Assembly (NCBI GenBank): GCA_045658005.1
Contig: JAZOUD010000091.1
Location: 18,068-82,067 of the forward strand
DNA: 64,000 nt
From: UBA2862 sp045658005
GTDB lineage: Bacteria > Bacillota > Clostridia > Christensenellales > Aristaeellaceae
Direction of reading: 5' to 3'
Within the stretch, counting starts at the first letter, position 1. Each line of letters opens with the position of its first letter. The notes beneath the pieces were generated by a model that was given only the letters and a program-made list of their open reading frames with translations, ran no database searches and was not told the origin of the DNA. Made by a program: the position numbers and the translations under genes. Positions 16,706-26,853 of the stretch are shown piece by piece.

Positions 16706-17854
16706 ATGCGGGATGTTTTGCTCGTCCGGTACGGCGAGGTATTCCTGAAGGGCGCGAACCGCCCTCACTTTTTGAAGGTGCTCACCGACAACGTCAAGCG
16801 GGTGGTGAAGCCCCTGGGCGGCCATGTGTGGCTGTCCGATTCCCGGGTCTATGTTTCCGATTTCAACGACCTGCAGGCCTGTATCGACTGCGTCACGAAG
16901 GTGTTCGGCGTGTACTCCGTCAGCCCGGCGGTGGAGATGGAGAAGGACCTGGACGTCATCGCCGAACAGTGCATTAAGATGATGGCCCCCTACAGCGGCA
17001 CCTTCAAGGTGATGGGCAAGCGCAGCGACAAAAAGTTCCCGATGAACTCCATGGAGCTGGCCGCCGAGCTCGGCCACCGGATCCTGGAGGCCAACCCCAA
17101 TTTGAAGGTGGACGTCCACAAGCCCCGGCACAAGCTGGTGGTGGAGATCCGGGACAACGCCTACATCTGCGTGGAGGAGATCATGGCCGTGGGCGGCATG
17201 CCCATGGGCACCGGCGGCAAGGCGGCGCTGCTGCTCTCCGGCGGCATCGATTCCCCGGTGGCCGGCTACCAGCTGATGAAGCGGGGCGTGCGGCTGTGCG
17301 CCATCCACTTCCAGAGCCCGCCCTACACCGGCGAGCTGGCCAGGGACAAGGTGATGCAGCTGGCGAAGAAGCTGGCCTGGTACTCCGGCGGCATGCGGGT
17401 GTACCTGGTGCCCTTCACGAAGTGCCAGCTGGAGATCCACGAAAAGTGTCCCGACGAGCTGGGCACGCTGATCACCCGGCGCTTCATGATGCGCATCGCC
17501 CAGGTCATCGCCCGGCAGTTCGGCGCCCAGGCGCTGATCACCGGCGAGAGCCTGGGCCAGGTGGCCTCCCAGACGATGGACGCCCTGGTCTGCACCGACG
17601 CCGTGGTGGAAATGCCGGTGTTCCGGCCCCTGATCGGCCTGGACAAGACCGAGATCATGGACATCGCGAACAAAATCGACACCTACGAGACCTCGATACT
17701 GCCCTACGAGGACTGCTGCACCGTGTTCACCCCCCGCCACCCGGTCACCAAACCCAAGTTGGACACCATGCCGAAGGCCGAGGAAAAGCTGGACATGGAG
17801 TCGCTGGTCAACGAAGCGGTTGAGGGGACCGAAATGGTGATCGTGGAGCCGTGA
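16706..17854 (+). CDS. thiI: tRNA 4-thiouridine synthase ThiI
   Basis: A 382-residue ThiI that adenylates U8 of tRNA and inserts sulfur. An N-terminal ferredoxin-like and THUMP region (about 1-165) is followed by the PP-loop LLLSGGIDSPVAGYQ (about 173-187) of the ATP-pyrophosphatase domain. It lacks the C-terminal rhodanese domain of the E. coli enzyme, as is usual in Firmicutes, where the partner desulfurase just upstream donates sulfur. CEDC-type cysteines occur near YEDCCTVFTPRHP. The start ATG at 16706 follows AAGGAGAT. Confidence 0.95.
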   Translation: MRDVLLVRYGEVFLKGANRPHFLKVLTDNVKRVVKPLGGHVWLSDSRVYVSDFNDLQACIDCVTKVFGVYSVSPAVEMEKDLDVIAEQCIKMMAPYSGTFKVMGKRSDKKFPMNSMELAAELGHRILEANPNLKVDVHKPRHKLVVEIRDNAYICVEEIMAVGGMPMGTGGKAALLLSGGIDSPVAGYQLMKRGVRLCAIHFQSPPYTGELARDKVMQLAKKLAWYSGGMRVYLVPFTKCQLEIHEKCPDELGTLITRRFMMRIAQVIARQFGAQALITGESLGQVASQTMDALVCTDAVVEMPVFRPLIGLDKTEIMDIANKIDTYETSILPYEDCCTVFTPRHPVTKPKLDTMPKAEEKLDMESLVNEAVEGTEMVIVEP

Positions 17855-17930
17855 ATCAGGAATTAGGAATGAGGAATCAGGAATGAGGAATGAATAGTGG
17901 AGCGCGCAATTCATTCCTCTGGAGAGCTAT

Positions 17931-18233
17931 ATGAGCGATAAGGTTTATACGCTGGACGAGATCAAATCCATCGCCAATCCAATCGCGCGGCGGTACAATG
18001 TCGCGGCGCTGTATCTGTTCGGCTCCTATGCACGGGGTGAGGCTACGCCTCACAGCGACCTGGACTTTCGCGTGGATCGAACGGGCATGGCCGACCTGTT
18101 GGAACTGGGTGGGCTGTACAGCGACTTGGAAGCGGGCTTCGATAAGAAGCTGGACGTGTTGACCACGCAGATGCTGTCCCCGGCGTTACTCGACAGGATA
18201 CGTGGAGAAGAAGTATTGATTTATGCACGGTGA
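17931..18233 (+). CDS. MNT-type nucleotidyltransferase (MntA-like), orphan
   Basis: A 100-residue minimal nucleotidyltransferase. The core GSYARGEATPHSDLDF (about 31-46) carries the GS and DxD metal residues, and a third acidic residue is in KKLDVLT. In MNT-HEPN systems such proteins AMPylate and silence a HEPN RNase toxin encoded next door. No HEPN gene follows; the next 350 bases hold a palindromic element. It is thus a lone antitoxin-like gene or a remnant. Purine-rich short repeats (AGGAATGAGGAATCAGGAATG) lie just upstream at 17857-17890. Confidence 0.8.
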   Translation: MSDKVYTLDEIKSIANPIARRYNVAALYLFGSYARGEATPHSDLDFRVDRTGMADLLELGGLYSDLEAGFDKKLDVLTTQMLSPALLDRIRGEEVLIYAR

Positions 18234-18347
18234 TTAAACAATAGTTTTTCATACCGGAGTCAATACAAGTATTTTTCGGGAGAAGGTACTTTCCCCTGAA
18301 ACGCAGGTTGCACTTGTTGAGAAAGGCTTAACAAGGTTACGAGGCAT

Positions 18348-18545
18348 TCCAACAGCCTTCCCCTTCAGGGGAAGGTGGGCCGCGTAGCGGGTCGGATGAG
18401 GTCGTTCCCCCCCGCGGCAAGGATGATTTGCACACTCCCTTCCAGGAAAACGACCTCATCCGTCTTTCGGCAAAAACACAAGCGTTTTCACCGAAATCCA
18501 CCTTCCCCTGAACCGGCAGCTTCGCTGCCTGGGGAAGGCTTTGGA
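18348..18545. mobile_element. MITE-like palindromic element (198 bp)
   Basis: Nested inverted repeats with a short centre. Outer ends are TCCAACAGCCTTCCCC (18348-18363) and the inverse of GGGGAAGGCTTTGGA (18531-18545). Inside are GGGGAAGGTGG against CCACCTTCCCC, and CGGATGAGGTCGTT against AACGACCTCATCCG. It carries no ORF. A partial copy of its end (CTTTCCCCTGAA) lies at about 18288-18299. The structure suggests a non-autonomous mobile element or a large REP-like palindrome. Confidence 0.7.
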
Positions 18546-18599
18546 AAAACCGCTTAAGTTGATGACATTGCCACAGATGGGAAGCCTTTTGGAGGATTC

Positions 18600-19001
18600 A
18601 TGATGATAGAAAGGGAATACTTCAGCTGGAGATCAATCACAGAACTTGTTAGGCACATAACTTTTGTTTTTGTCATGGCATTTTTCGTGGCCATCTTCGG
18701 AAAGCATTACAGCTTGAATGAGCTCATTCGTAGAGCTATTCATCCCAATACTCTATCAAATGTTTTTTGCTCTATATTGGTGTTTTCTGTACCGCTGTAC
18801 CTTGTGTGCGTAATAATCGACACCATTGATGATGTAAGAATTGAGCAAGGCCTCGGTGGCAAAGGAGTTGGATTCATCGCATCGTTCTTTAGTAGAATAT
18901 GGTATGATTTAACTTACATATTCTTTTATTTTAAGAAGTATTGTATCGTATTCTTTGTATTGGTTGCTTTGTCAGCCTTGGGCTTGATATTCTTGCTGTG
19001 A
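18600..19001 (+). CDS. AT-rich membrane protein of unknown function
   Basis: A 133-residue protein with three hydrophobic segments (about 17-36, 52-74 and 107-132). GGAGG lies ahead of two tandem ATGs at 18600 and 18603. Its base composition is far more AT-rich than the surrounding chromosome and codons such as TTT, TTG and ATA are frequent, pointing to recent acquisition. It sits right after the MITE-like element. No family is recognised. Confidence 0.65.
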   Translation: MMIEREYFSWRSITELVRHITFVFVMAFFVAIFGKHYSLNELIRRAIHPNTLSNVFCSILVFSVPLYLVCVIIDTIDDVRIEQGLGGKGVGFIASFFSRIWYDLTYIFFYFKKYCIVFFVLVALSALGLIFLL

Positions 19002-19033
19002 TTCTATGCCATTAAAGGCAGATATCAAAAAAT

Positions 19034-21298
<2,265 letters not shown>

Positions 21299-21321
21299 AC
21301 AAATCAGAATTTACCGACGAC

Positions 21322-21352
21322 CTGTAGCGGCGGCAATATGTCGCCACATCAT
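21322..21352. repeat. REP-like palindrome, GTAGCGGCGGCA family
   Basis: GTAGCGGCGGCAATATGTCGCCAC between the helicase and thioredoxin genes. Related copies occur at about 24151-24200, 25883-26040, 34020-34043 and 51843-51872, always between genes. Confidence 0.6.
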
Positions 21353-21375
21353 AAACCGTCAAAAGGAGAATGAAC

Positions 21376-21696
21376 ATGGCAGAAGTCAAGATCTACACTT
21401 CCGAGGACATGAAATTTGAGAACCTGTCGAAGAACCACCTGACCCTGGTAGACTTCTGGGCCACCTGGTGCGGGCCGTGCCGCATGATCGCTCCCACCGT
21501 GGAGGAGCTGGCCGCCGAGACCGAGGGGGTCACCTTCGCCAAGGTGAACGTGGACGAGAACCCCGACGTGGCCATGGGCCTGGGCATCCAGGCGATACCG
21601 ACCCTGTTCCTGTTCCGTGACGGCAGGGCCGTGGACAAGGTCGTGGGCGTGCAGAGCAAGCAGGCCCTGAAGGCCATGATCGACCGGAACCGGTAG
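21376..21696 (+). CDS. trxA: Thioredoxin
   Basis: A 106-residue thioredoxin, the general protein disulfide reductase. The active site WATWCGPCRM is at about 30-39, followed by VDENPDVAMGLGIQAIPTLFLF with the cis-proline. The ATG at 21376 is used because AAGGAG lies eight bases upstream; an ATG two codons earlier is too close to it. A thioredoxin reductase gene is not in the window. Confidence 0.95.
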   Translation: MAEVKIYTSEDMKFENLSKNHLTLVDFWATWCGPCRMIAPTVEELAAETEGVTFAKVNVDENPDVAMGLGIQAIPTLFLFRDGRAVDKVVGVQSKQALKAMIDRNR

Positions 21697-21732
21697 TGAA
21701 GCAGGAGTGATCGGGAAAGAGGAGGCGAAAGC

Positions 21733-21988
21733 ATGTGCCAGGTTTCTGTGAACATACCCAACGAGGTTCTGTATGATACAAACATGAGCGTTGCCGATGC
21801 GGCTGCCTTTGCCCGTCAGATGGTCGCTTTGGGATATTATACACAAAAACAGCGTGTCAATAGGTTATTGTGCGAAGATCGCGGGCATGTGCGAGGAGGA
21901 TTTCATACGCTTTCTCAGCCTCCATGGGGTGGGCATCTTCGATCGCATGACGGAAGAAGACCTCTTGAGGGACATTGCAAATGCGTAA
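21733..21988 (+). pseudogene. UPF0175 family antitoxin-like gene, frameshifted
   Basis: Residues 1-37 (VNIPNEVLYDTNMSVADAAA...GYYTQ) read in one frame and the rest (NSVSIGYCAKIAGMCEEDFI...DLLRDIANA) in another. Removing one A from the AAAAA run near 21846 joins them into a normal UPF0175 protein of about 84 residues. GAGGAGG precedes the start. The last codons overlap the start of the DUF3368 fragment by eight bases, the usual antitoxin-toxin order. As read, the product is truncated. Confidence 0.8.
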
Positions 21989-22171
21989 GATCGTTGTCAA
22001 TTCCACGCCGCTGATCGCCCTGGCGAAGGCAGGAAAGCTGGAACTGCTGAAGGCGATGTATGGGCGGGTCATCATTCTGGAAGCCGTGTATAAGGAGGTC
22101 AGATGGAGCAAAATGGATTGTTCTTTTCAGGCGAATTGAAGAGGTTGATCCAAAGGTTGTCTGGCGAATGA
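21981..22171 (+). pseudogene. DUF3368 (PIN-like) toxin remnant with internal deletion
   Basis: The N-terminus MRKIVVNSTPLIALAKAGKL...ILEAVYKEV is a clear DUF3368/PIN start, with the first acidic site replaced (NSTPLIAL rather than DASPLIAL). After 52 codons it stops at 22137. In another frame NGLFFSGELKRLIQRLSGE matches the C-terminal end of the family and stops at 22171. About 80 central residues are missing. With the frameshifted partner upstream, this is a dead toxin-antitoxin module. Confidence 0.75.
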
Positions 22172-22247
22172 TGACAGAAATGATCGGCTAAAAACCGGAT
22201 ACGCATTCATCGCAATAATGCGAAAGGGTGTTATTTCTGACTTTACG

Positions 22248-22305
22248 CACAATTTCCGATAAAAACATCACCCTGGCTGTGATTTTATCGGAAATTGTGC
22301 TATAC
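22248..22305 (+). promoter_or_regulatory. 17-bp perfect inverted repeat overlapping the RNase J promoter
   Basis: CACAATTTCCGATAAAA (22248-22264) and its exact complement (22282-22298) flank a 17-base loop. The right arm ends two bases before the -10 box TATACT (22300-22305), so it covers the -35 region. It may be an operator or a DNA cruciform; no T-run makes it a poor terminator. Confidence 0.55.
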
Positions 22306-22420
22306 TTATTTTGGTTTGCTGTGCGGTAGTGTGCGCAGCTTTGGTGATTGAATCATGCGTTCGCCGGAGTCGGGCGACGTATAATATAGAAAAATCATAA
22401 CAGCAAAAGGAGGCTGTGTC

Positions 22421-24094
22421 TTGTCCAGAAAGAACAAAGAGGCGAAACTGAAGATCATACCGCTGGGCGGCCTGGGCGAAATTGGCAAGAACCTGACGGT
22501 ACTTGAATATCAAAACGACATCATCGTCATCGACCTCGGCAGCATCTTCCCCCGGGAGGATATGCCCGGGGTGGACCTCGTCATTCCCGATACCAGCTAT
22601 CTGGAGCACAACCGGGAGAAGATCAGGGGCTATTTCATCACCCACGGCCACGAGGACCACATCGGCGCGGTGCCCTACGTGCTGCGCAACCTGCCCGCGC
22701 CGGTCTACGGCACGAAGCTGACCCTGGCGCTGTGCGAGCACAAGCTGAAGGAGCACCGGCTGCAGAACGTGGCCCCGCTGAACGTGGTCACCGAGGGCGA
22801 CGTCATCAAGGCGGGCTGCTTCTCGGTGGAGTTCATCCACGTGAACCACTCCATTGCCGGGGCCTGCGCCCTGGCGATCAAAACCCCGGTGGGCACCGTC
22901 GTCCACACCGGCGACTTCAAGGTGGACTACACCCCCATGGACGGCGCGCCCATCGACCTGGGCAGGCTGGCCGAGCTGGGGCAGGAGGGCGTGCTGGCGC
23001 TGCTGTGCGATTCCACCAACGCCGAGCGTCCGGGCTACACCATGTCCGAAAGGAAGGTGGCCGCCACCTTCAACGAGCTGTTCCAGAAGGCGGACGGCCG
23101 GGTGATCATCGCCATGTTCGCCAGCAACGTGCACCGTATCCAGTCGGTGGTGGACTGCTGCCAGCACTTCCACCGCAAGATCTGCCTGATGGGGCGCAGC
23201 ATGGTCAACGTGGCCAAGGTGGCCATGCAGCTGGGTTACCTGAAGATCCCGGACGGCATGCTGATCTCCGCCGAGGAGATCGACCGCTATCCCGACGAGC
23301 AGATCGCCGTGGTCACCACCGGCAGCCAGGGCGAGCCCATGAGCGGCCTGTCCCGCATGGCCTTCGCCGAGCACCGCAAGCTGGAGATCCGCGAGGACGA
23401 CATGGTCATACTGTCGGCCTCCCCGATTCCCGGCAACGAGAAGTCGGTCTCCCGGGTCATCAACCAGCTGATCCGCATCGGCGCGAACGTGATCTATGAT
23501 TCCCTGGCCGAGGTGCACACCTCCGGCCACGCCCGCCAGGAGGAGCTGAAGCTGATGCACTCGCTGATCAAGCCGAAGTTCTTCATACCGGTGCACGGCG
23601 AATACCGGCACCTGTACCACCACGCGAACCTGGCCCTGTCGCTGGGCATGTCCCCGGACAACGTGCTGATGGTGGAGATCGGCGACGTGATCGAGCTGGG
23701 GCCGGATTCCCTGGACGTGACCGGCGTGGTGCCCAGCGGCTCGGTGCTGATCGACGGCCTGGGCATCGGCGACGTGGGCGCGGTGGTGCTGCGGGACCGA
23801 AAGCACCTGGCCGAGGACGGCCTGCTGATCGTCGTGATGGGCCTGGATCACGAGCTGGGCACGGTGGTCTCCGGGCCGGACATCATCAGCCGCGGCTTCG
23901 TGTACGTCCGGGAATCCGACGAGCTGGTGGAGGGCGCCCGGGCGGCGGCCATGCGGGCCATCGACGCCTTCGGCCCCATCGACGCCACCGATTGGAACCG
24001 GCTGAAGAACGACGTGCGCGAATCGGTGCAGCGTTACATCTACGACACGATCAAGCGGAACCCGATGATATTGCCGATCATCGTGGAGATATAG
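22421..24094 (+). CDS. rnj: Ribonuclease J
   Basis: A 557-residue RNase J, the 5' exo- and endoribonuclease of Firmicutes mRNA decay and rRNA maturation. The metallo-beta-lactamase motif THGHEDHIGA (about 75-84) and a second set of ligands (HTGDFKVDYTP) are present, as is the beta-CASP domain (STNAERPG, TGSQGEP, SGHA). The C-terminal domain is complete. The start is TTG at 22421, eight bases after AAAGGAGG; no ATG is suitably placed. An inverted repeat overlaps the promoter. A single RNase J is seen, so J1 or J2 cannot be told apart. Confidence 0.95.
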   Translation: MSRKNKEAKLKIIPLGGLGEIGKNLTVLEYQNDIIVIDLGSIFPREDMPGVDLVIPDTSYLEHNREKIRGYFITHGHEDHIGAVPYVLRNLPAPVYGTKLTLALCEHKLKEHRLQNVAPLNVVTEGDVIKAGCFSVEFIHVNHSIAGACALAIKTPVGTVVHTGDFKVDYTPMDGAPIDLGRLAELGQEGVLALLCDSTNAERPGYTMSERKVAATFNELFQKADGRVIIAMFASNVHRIQSVVDCCQHFHRKICLMGRSMVNVAKVAMQLGYLKIPDGMLISAEEIDRYPDEQIAVVTTGSQGEPMSGLSRMAFAEHRKLEIREDDMVILSASPIPGNEKSVSRVINQLIRIGANVIYDSLAEVHTSGHARQEELKLMHSLIKPKFFIPVHGEYRHLYHHANLALSLGMSPDNVLMVEIGDVIELGPDSLDVTGVVPSGSVLIDGLGIGDVGAVVLRDRKHLAEDGLLIVVMGLDHELGTVVSGPDIISRGFVYVRESDELVEGARAAAMRAIDAFGPIDATDWNRLKNDVRESVQRYIYDTIKRNPMILPIIVEI

Positions 24095-24150
24095 GGATTA
24101 GGGATAAGGAAACAGGGAACAGGAATGGCAACCTGCCGCCATGCCGTAGC

Positions 24151-24200
24151 GGCGGCAACCTGCCGCCACGGACCTTGCATCGGCGGCGCCTGCGCCGCCA
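24151..24200. repeat. REP-like palindromes, GTAGCGGCGGCA family (two tandem)
   Basis: GTAGCGGCGGCAACCTGCCGCCAC followed by CGGCGGCGCCTGCGCCGCCAC between RNase J and the YlbF-family gene. Just before it lies a purine-rich run of AGGGATTAGGGATAAGG type. Confidence 0.6.
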
Positions 24201-24216
24201 CGAAACGGAGGACGCT

Positions 24217-24567
24217 ATGAATCCATACGATCAGGCCCACGCGCTGGCAAAATCGCTGAAGGAGAGCGAGGAATACACCGAATACATGCGCCTGAAGCAG
24301 GTCGCCTACGACGACAGCACCAACAAGGCGCTGCTGGACGAGTACAAGCGGCTGCAATTCAGGATGCAGGCCAAGCTGGCCTCGGGGGAGAACATGCCCG
24401 AGGAGGATCTGCAGCGCCTGCAACAGATCGGCGCGCTGCTCCAGTTCAACCCCGACGTCAGCGCTTACCTGATGGCGGAATTCCGGTTCCAGCGGATGCT
24501 GTCGGACATCTTTAAGATCCTCGCCGACGTGGCCGGAATCGACCTGGACATGCTGTCACAGGGATAA
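24217..24567 (+). CDS. YlbF family protein
   Basis: A 116-residue all-helical protein. ALAKSLKESEEYTEYMRLK and the central LQFRMQAKL match the YlbF/YmcA family, whose members form the Y-complex that helps RNase Y process mRNAs in B. subtilis. Its position right behind RNase J fits a role in RNA turnover. CGGAGGACGCT precedes the ATG at 24217; a longer upstream reading has no support. Which of the YlbF, YmcA or YheA/YlbF paralogues it equals is not clear. Confidence 0.85.
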   Translation: MNPYDQAHALAKSLKESEEYTEYMRLKQVAYDDSTNKALLDEYKRLQFRMQAKLASGENMPEEDLQRLQQIGALLQFNPDVSAYLMAEFRFQRMLSDIFKILADVAGIDLDMLSQG

Positions 24568-24597
24568 GCACGTTATAGGAATCCCTTGGAGGCTCAA

Positions 24598-25884
24598 ATG
24601 GGAAAAAGGAGAAAGCGGCGCGGCTCACAGCAGCGCAAGCCGCTCTTTCAATCGGAAAAATACAGCATAAGCGCCCTGCACGAGGACCGCGAGTACGGCA
24701 TGTACTGGTATGCCTGGCTCTGGAAGATCGTCAGGCCCCTGCTGATCTTCCTGTGCGCGGTGCTGATGGTCACCGGCATCGTGAAGGTGGGCTATGACCG
24801 CATCTACAACGCCCTGTTTGCCCCTGTGGAGGGGGACAATGCCGAGATGGTCACCTTCCAGATCGACAACGGCGAAACCGTCACCCAGATCGGCGAGCGC
24901 CTGCAGGCGGCCAACCTGCTGCGGGACAGCCGGGTGTTCAAGTACATGGTGCAGTTTCGGGGGCTGACCAACGCCCTGAGCTACGGCACCTTCAAGCTGT
25001 CCCCGGGCATGAACGCCAGCCAGATCATCACCGAGCTGACCTCCGGCAGCCAGACCAACGAGCGGGTCATCACCATCGTGCCCGGCTGGACGGTGGAGGA
25101 CATCGCGAACTACCTGGTGAGCATCGGCGCGCTGGAGGACACCGGCGAGTTCCTGCGGCTGTGCAACGACGTGGACCGCTTCGTAGGCAGCAGCTACGCC
25201 CTGCGGGACGCCCAGAACAACGGCAGGCTGAAGGGCCGCAAGTACGCGCTGGAGGGCTACCTGGCCCCGGATACCTATCGGATCTTCATCTCCGCCACCG
25301 CCGAGAGCATCATTCGCACGCTGCTGAACCAGCACAACAAGGTGGTGGACAACGTGTTCTACGCCGATCACGCCGAGTACTACAAGGACGCGGAGGGCGT
25401 CTACCACGAGGTGGAGAAGTACGACAGCACCCTGACCATGGACCAGACCGTCACGCTGGCCTCGATGATCGAGAAGGAGGCCGCCAACCGCGAGGACTAC
25501 GCCAGGGTCTCCGCAGTGTTCCACAACCGGCTGCGCCGGGGCATGATGCTGGAGAGCGACCCGACGGTCACCTACCTCAGCGGCGAGCACAAGCTGGCCC
25601 TGTCCGACGCGGACATCGCCCAGCAGAACGCCTACAACACCTACTATGTCCCCGCGCTGCCCGCCGGCCCCATCTGCAACCCGTCGGCGGCGGCGCTGGA
25701 GGCCGCCATGCTGCCGGATATGCAATACATCAACGACGGCTACCTCTATTTCTGCGCGACGGAGCCCGGCTCCGGCAAGCTGGCATTCTCCATCTCCAGG
25801 ACGGAGCACGAGGCCAACGTGGCGCTGTACCGCCCGCTGTGGGAGGAATACGCCCGCCAGCAGGCGGCCGCCCAGACCCCGTAG
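24598..25884 (+). CDS. mltG: Endolytic murein transglycosylase MltG (YceG family)
   Basis: A 428-residue membrane-anchored enzyme that cuts nascent glycan strands. A basic cytoplasmic tail (about 1-45) leads to one membrane helix (about 50-70), a LysM-like N-domain (VTFQIDNGETVTQIGERLQAANLL) and the catalytic domain. The family motifs EGYLAPDTYR, SMIEKEAANREDY (catalytic Glu), ESDPTVTY and LPAGPICNPS are intact. The ATG at 24598 follows TTGGAGG; an in-frame TTG at 24586 lies on the ribosome binding site. The gene ends in a repeat-rich gap before sigK. Confidence 0.95.
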   Translation: MGKRRKRRGSQQRKPLFQSEKYSISALHEDREYGMYWYAWLWKIVRPLLIFLCAVLMVTGIVKVGYDRIYNALFAPVEGDNAEMVTFQIDNGETVTQIGERLQAANLLRDSRVFKYMVQFRGLTNALSYGTFKLSPGMNASQIITELTSGSQTNERVITIVPGWTVEDIANYLVSIGALEDTGEFLRLCNDVDRFVGSSYALRDAQNNGRLKGRKYALEGYLAPDTYRIFISATAESIIRTLLNQHNKVVDNVFYADHAEYYKDAEGVYHEVEKYDSTLTMDQTVTLASMIEKEAANREDYARVSAVFHNRLRRGMMLESDPTVTYLSGEHKLALSDADIAQQNAYNTYYVPALPAGPICNPSAAALEAAMLPDMQYINDGYLYFCATEPGSGKLAFSISRTEHEANVALYRPLWEEYARQQAAAQTP

Positions 25885-26040
25885 CGGCGAACCGTAACGG
25901 CGGATCGTCGGTGACCGTAGCGGCGACCGTAGCGGCGACTATCAGTCGCCACAGCCCCGTTGGTCGTCCACGCAGGCTTTGTGGTGGCGGCAGATTGCCG
26001 CCGCTACGGAACGGGTGCGCGTGGTGGCCGCCGCTGCGGA
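25883..26040. repeat. Cluster of GTAGCGGCGA/GGCGGCAGATTGCCGCC repeats
   Basis: At least five repeat units lie between mltG and sigK: GTAGCGGCGA three times, GTAACGGCGG once, and the palindrome GGCGGCAGATTGCCGCCGCTACGG. They belong to the dispersed GTAGCGGCGGCA family and form the densest array in the window. Confidence 0.65.
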
Positions 26041-26068
26041 ATGGACAGTCACGAATCGACAAAAACCG

Positions 26069-26076
26069 CATACGAT
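26069..26076 (+). promoter_or_regulatory. Possible sporulation-type -10 box of sigK
   Basis: CATACGAT, 38 bases before the start codon, resembles the -10 element CATACANT read by mother-cell sigma factors E and K. A matching -35 is not clear; ACGAATC at 26051-26057 is the best candidate and is close. No vegetative promoter is seen here. Confidence 0.35.
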
Positions 26077-26113
26077 ATAGGGCAGACTTCCCAACGACAA
26101 GGAGGTAAGCCCT

Positions 26114-26809
26114 ATGTTTTTGCCCGAAATGCTGGCGTGGCTGTCCCGGAGCGGGTGGCTGCTGCTGCTGCACCTGAGCGCCCGGTCGTCCTTTCCAAAG
26201 CCCCTGCCGCCGGACGAGGAGCAGGCGCTGCTGGCGCGGATGCAGGCGGGGGACGCCGACGCGGCCAACACGCTGATCGAGCACAACCTGCGGCTGGTGG
26301 CCCACATCGCCCGGAAGTACGCCCAGCCAGGCGTGGACCAGGACGACCTGGTGTCGCTGGGCACGCTGGGCCTGATCAAGGCGGTGCATACCTTCCGCCC
26401 CGAGGCGGGACGCCTGACGGCCTACGCCTCCCGCTGTATCGAGAACGAGATGCTGATGTTCTTCAGGGCCAACCGCAAGAACCGGAACGTGATTCTGGTG
26501 GGGGACAGCGTGGGCCAGGACAGCGAGGGCAACGACATCCAGCTGGACGACCTGCTGGGCACCGAGCCCGACCTAGTGCCCGACGCCGCGGAGACGGCCA
26601 TCGAAGCCAATCGCGCCATGCGCCTGATGGACGAGGTGCTTCAGCCCCGGGAGCAGGAGGTGCTGCGCCTGCGCTACGGCCTGGAGGACGGCGACCCCTG
26701 GCCCCAGCACCGGGTCGCCGCGAGGCTGGGCATATCCAGAAGCTACGTCTCCCGGATTGAAAAGAAGGGGCTGGAAAAGCTGCGGGCGGCGATGGAGGGA
26801 GAAATATAA
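26114..26809 (+). CDS. sigK: RNA polymerase sigma factor SigK (mother-cell sporulation)
   Basis: A 231-residue sigma-70 family protein. A hydrophobic N-terminus (residues 1-22) followed by SSFPKPLPPDEEQALL fits the pro-sequence junction of pro-SigK. Region 2 reads LIEHNLRLVAHIARKY...LVSLGTLGLIKAVHTF and YASRCIENEMLMFFRA; region 4 has EQEVLRLRYGL and the helix-turn-helix RVAARLGISRSYVSRIEKKGLEKL. The gene is continuous, not split by a skin-type element. GGAGGTAAG precedes the ATG. It suggests that the organism, or a recent ancestor, forms spores. Confidence 0.9.
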   Translation: MFLPEMLAWLSRSGWLLLLHLSARSSFPKPLPPDEEQALLARMQAGDADAANTLIEHNLRLVAHIARKYAQPGVDQDDLVSLGTLGLIKAVHTFRPEAGRLTAYASRCIENEMLMFFRANRKNRNVILVGDSVGQDSEGNDIQLDDLLGTEPDLVPDAAETAIEANRAMRLMDEVLQPREQEVLRLRYGLEDGDPWPQHRVAARLGISRSYVSRIEKKGLEKLRAAMEGEI

Positions 26810-26814
26810 ACAGC

Positions 26815-26840
26815 GCCCCGAAGCGAAATCGCTTCGGGGC
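26815..26840. terminator. Bidirectional terminator between sigK and tyrS
   Basis: GCCCCGAAGCGA-AA-TCGCTTCGGGGC, a perfect 12-pair stem between two convergent genes. Confidence 0.75.
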
Positions 26841-26853
26841 TCTGTCTGCGTGG

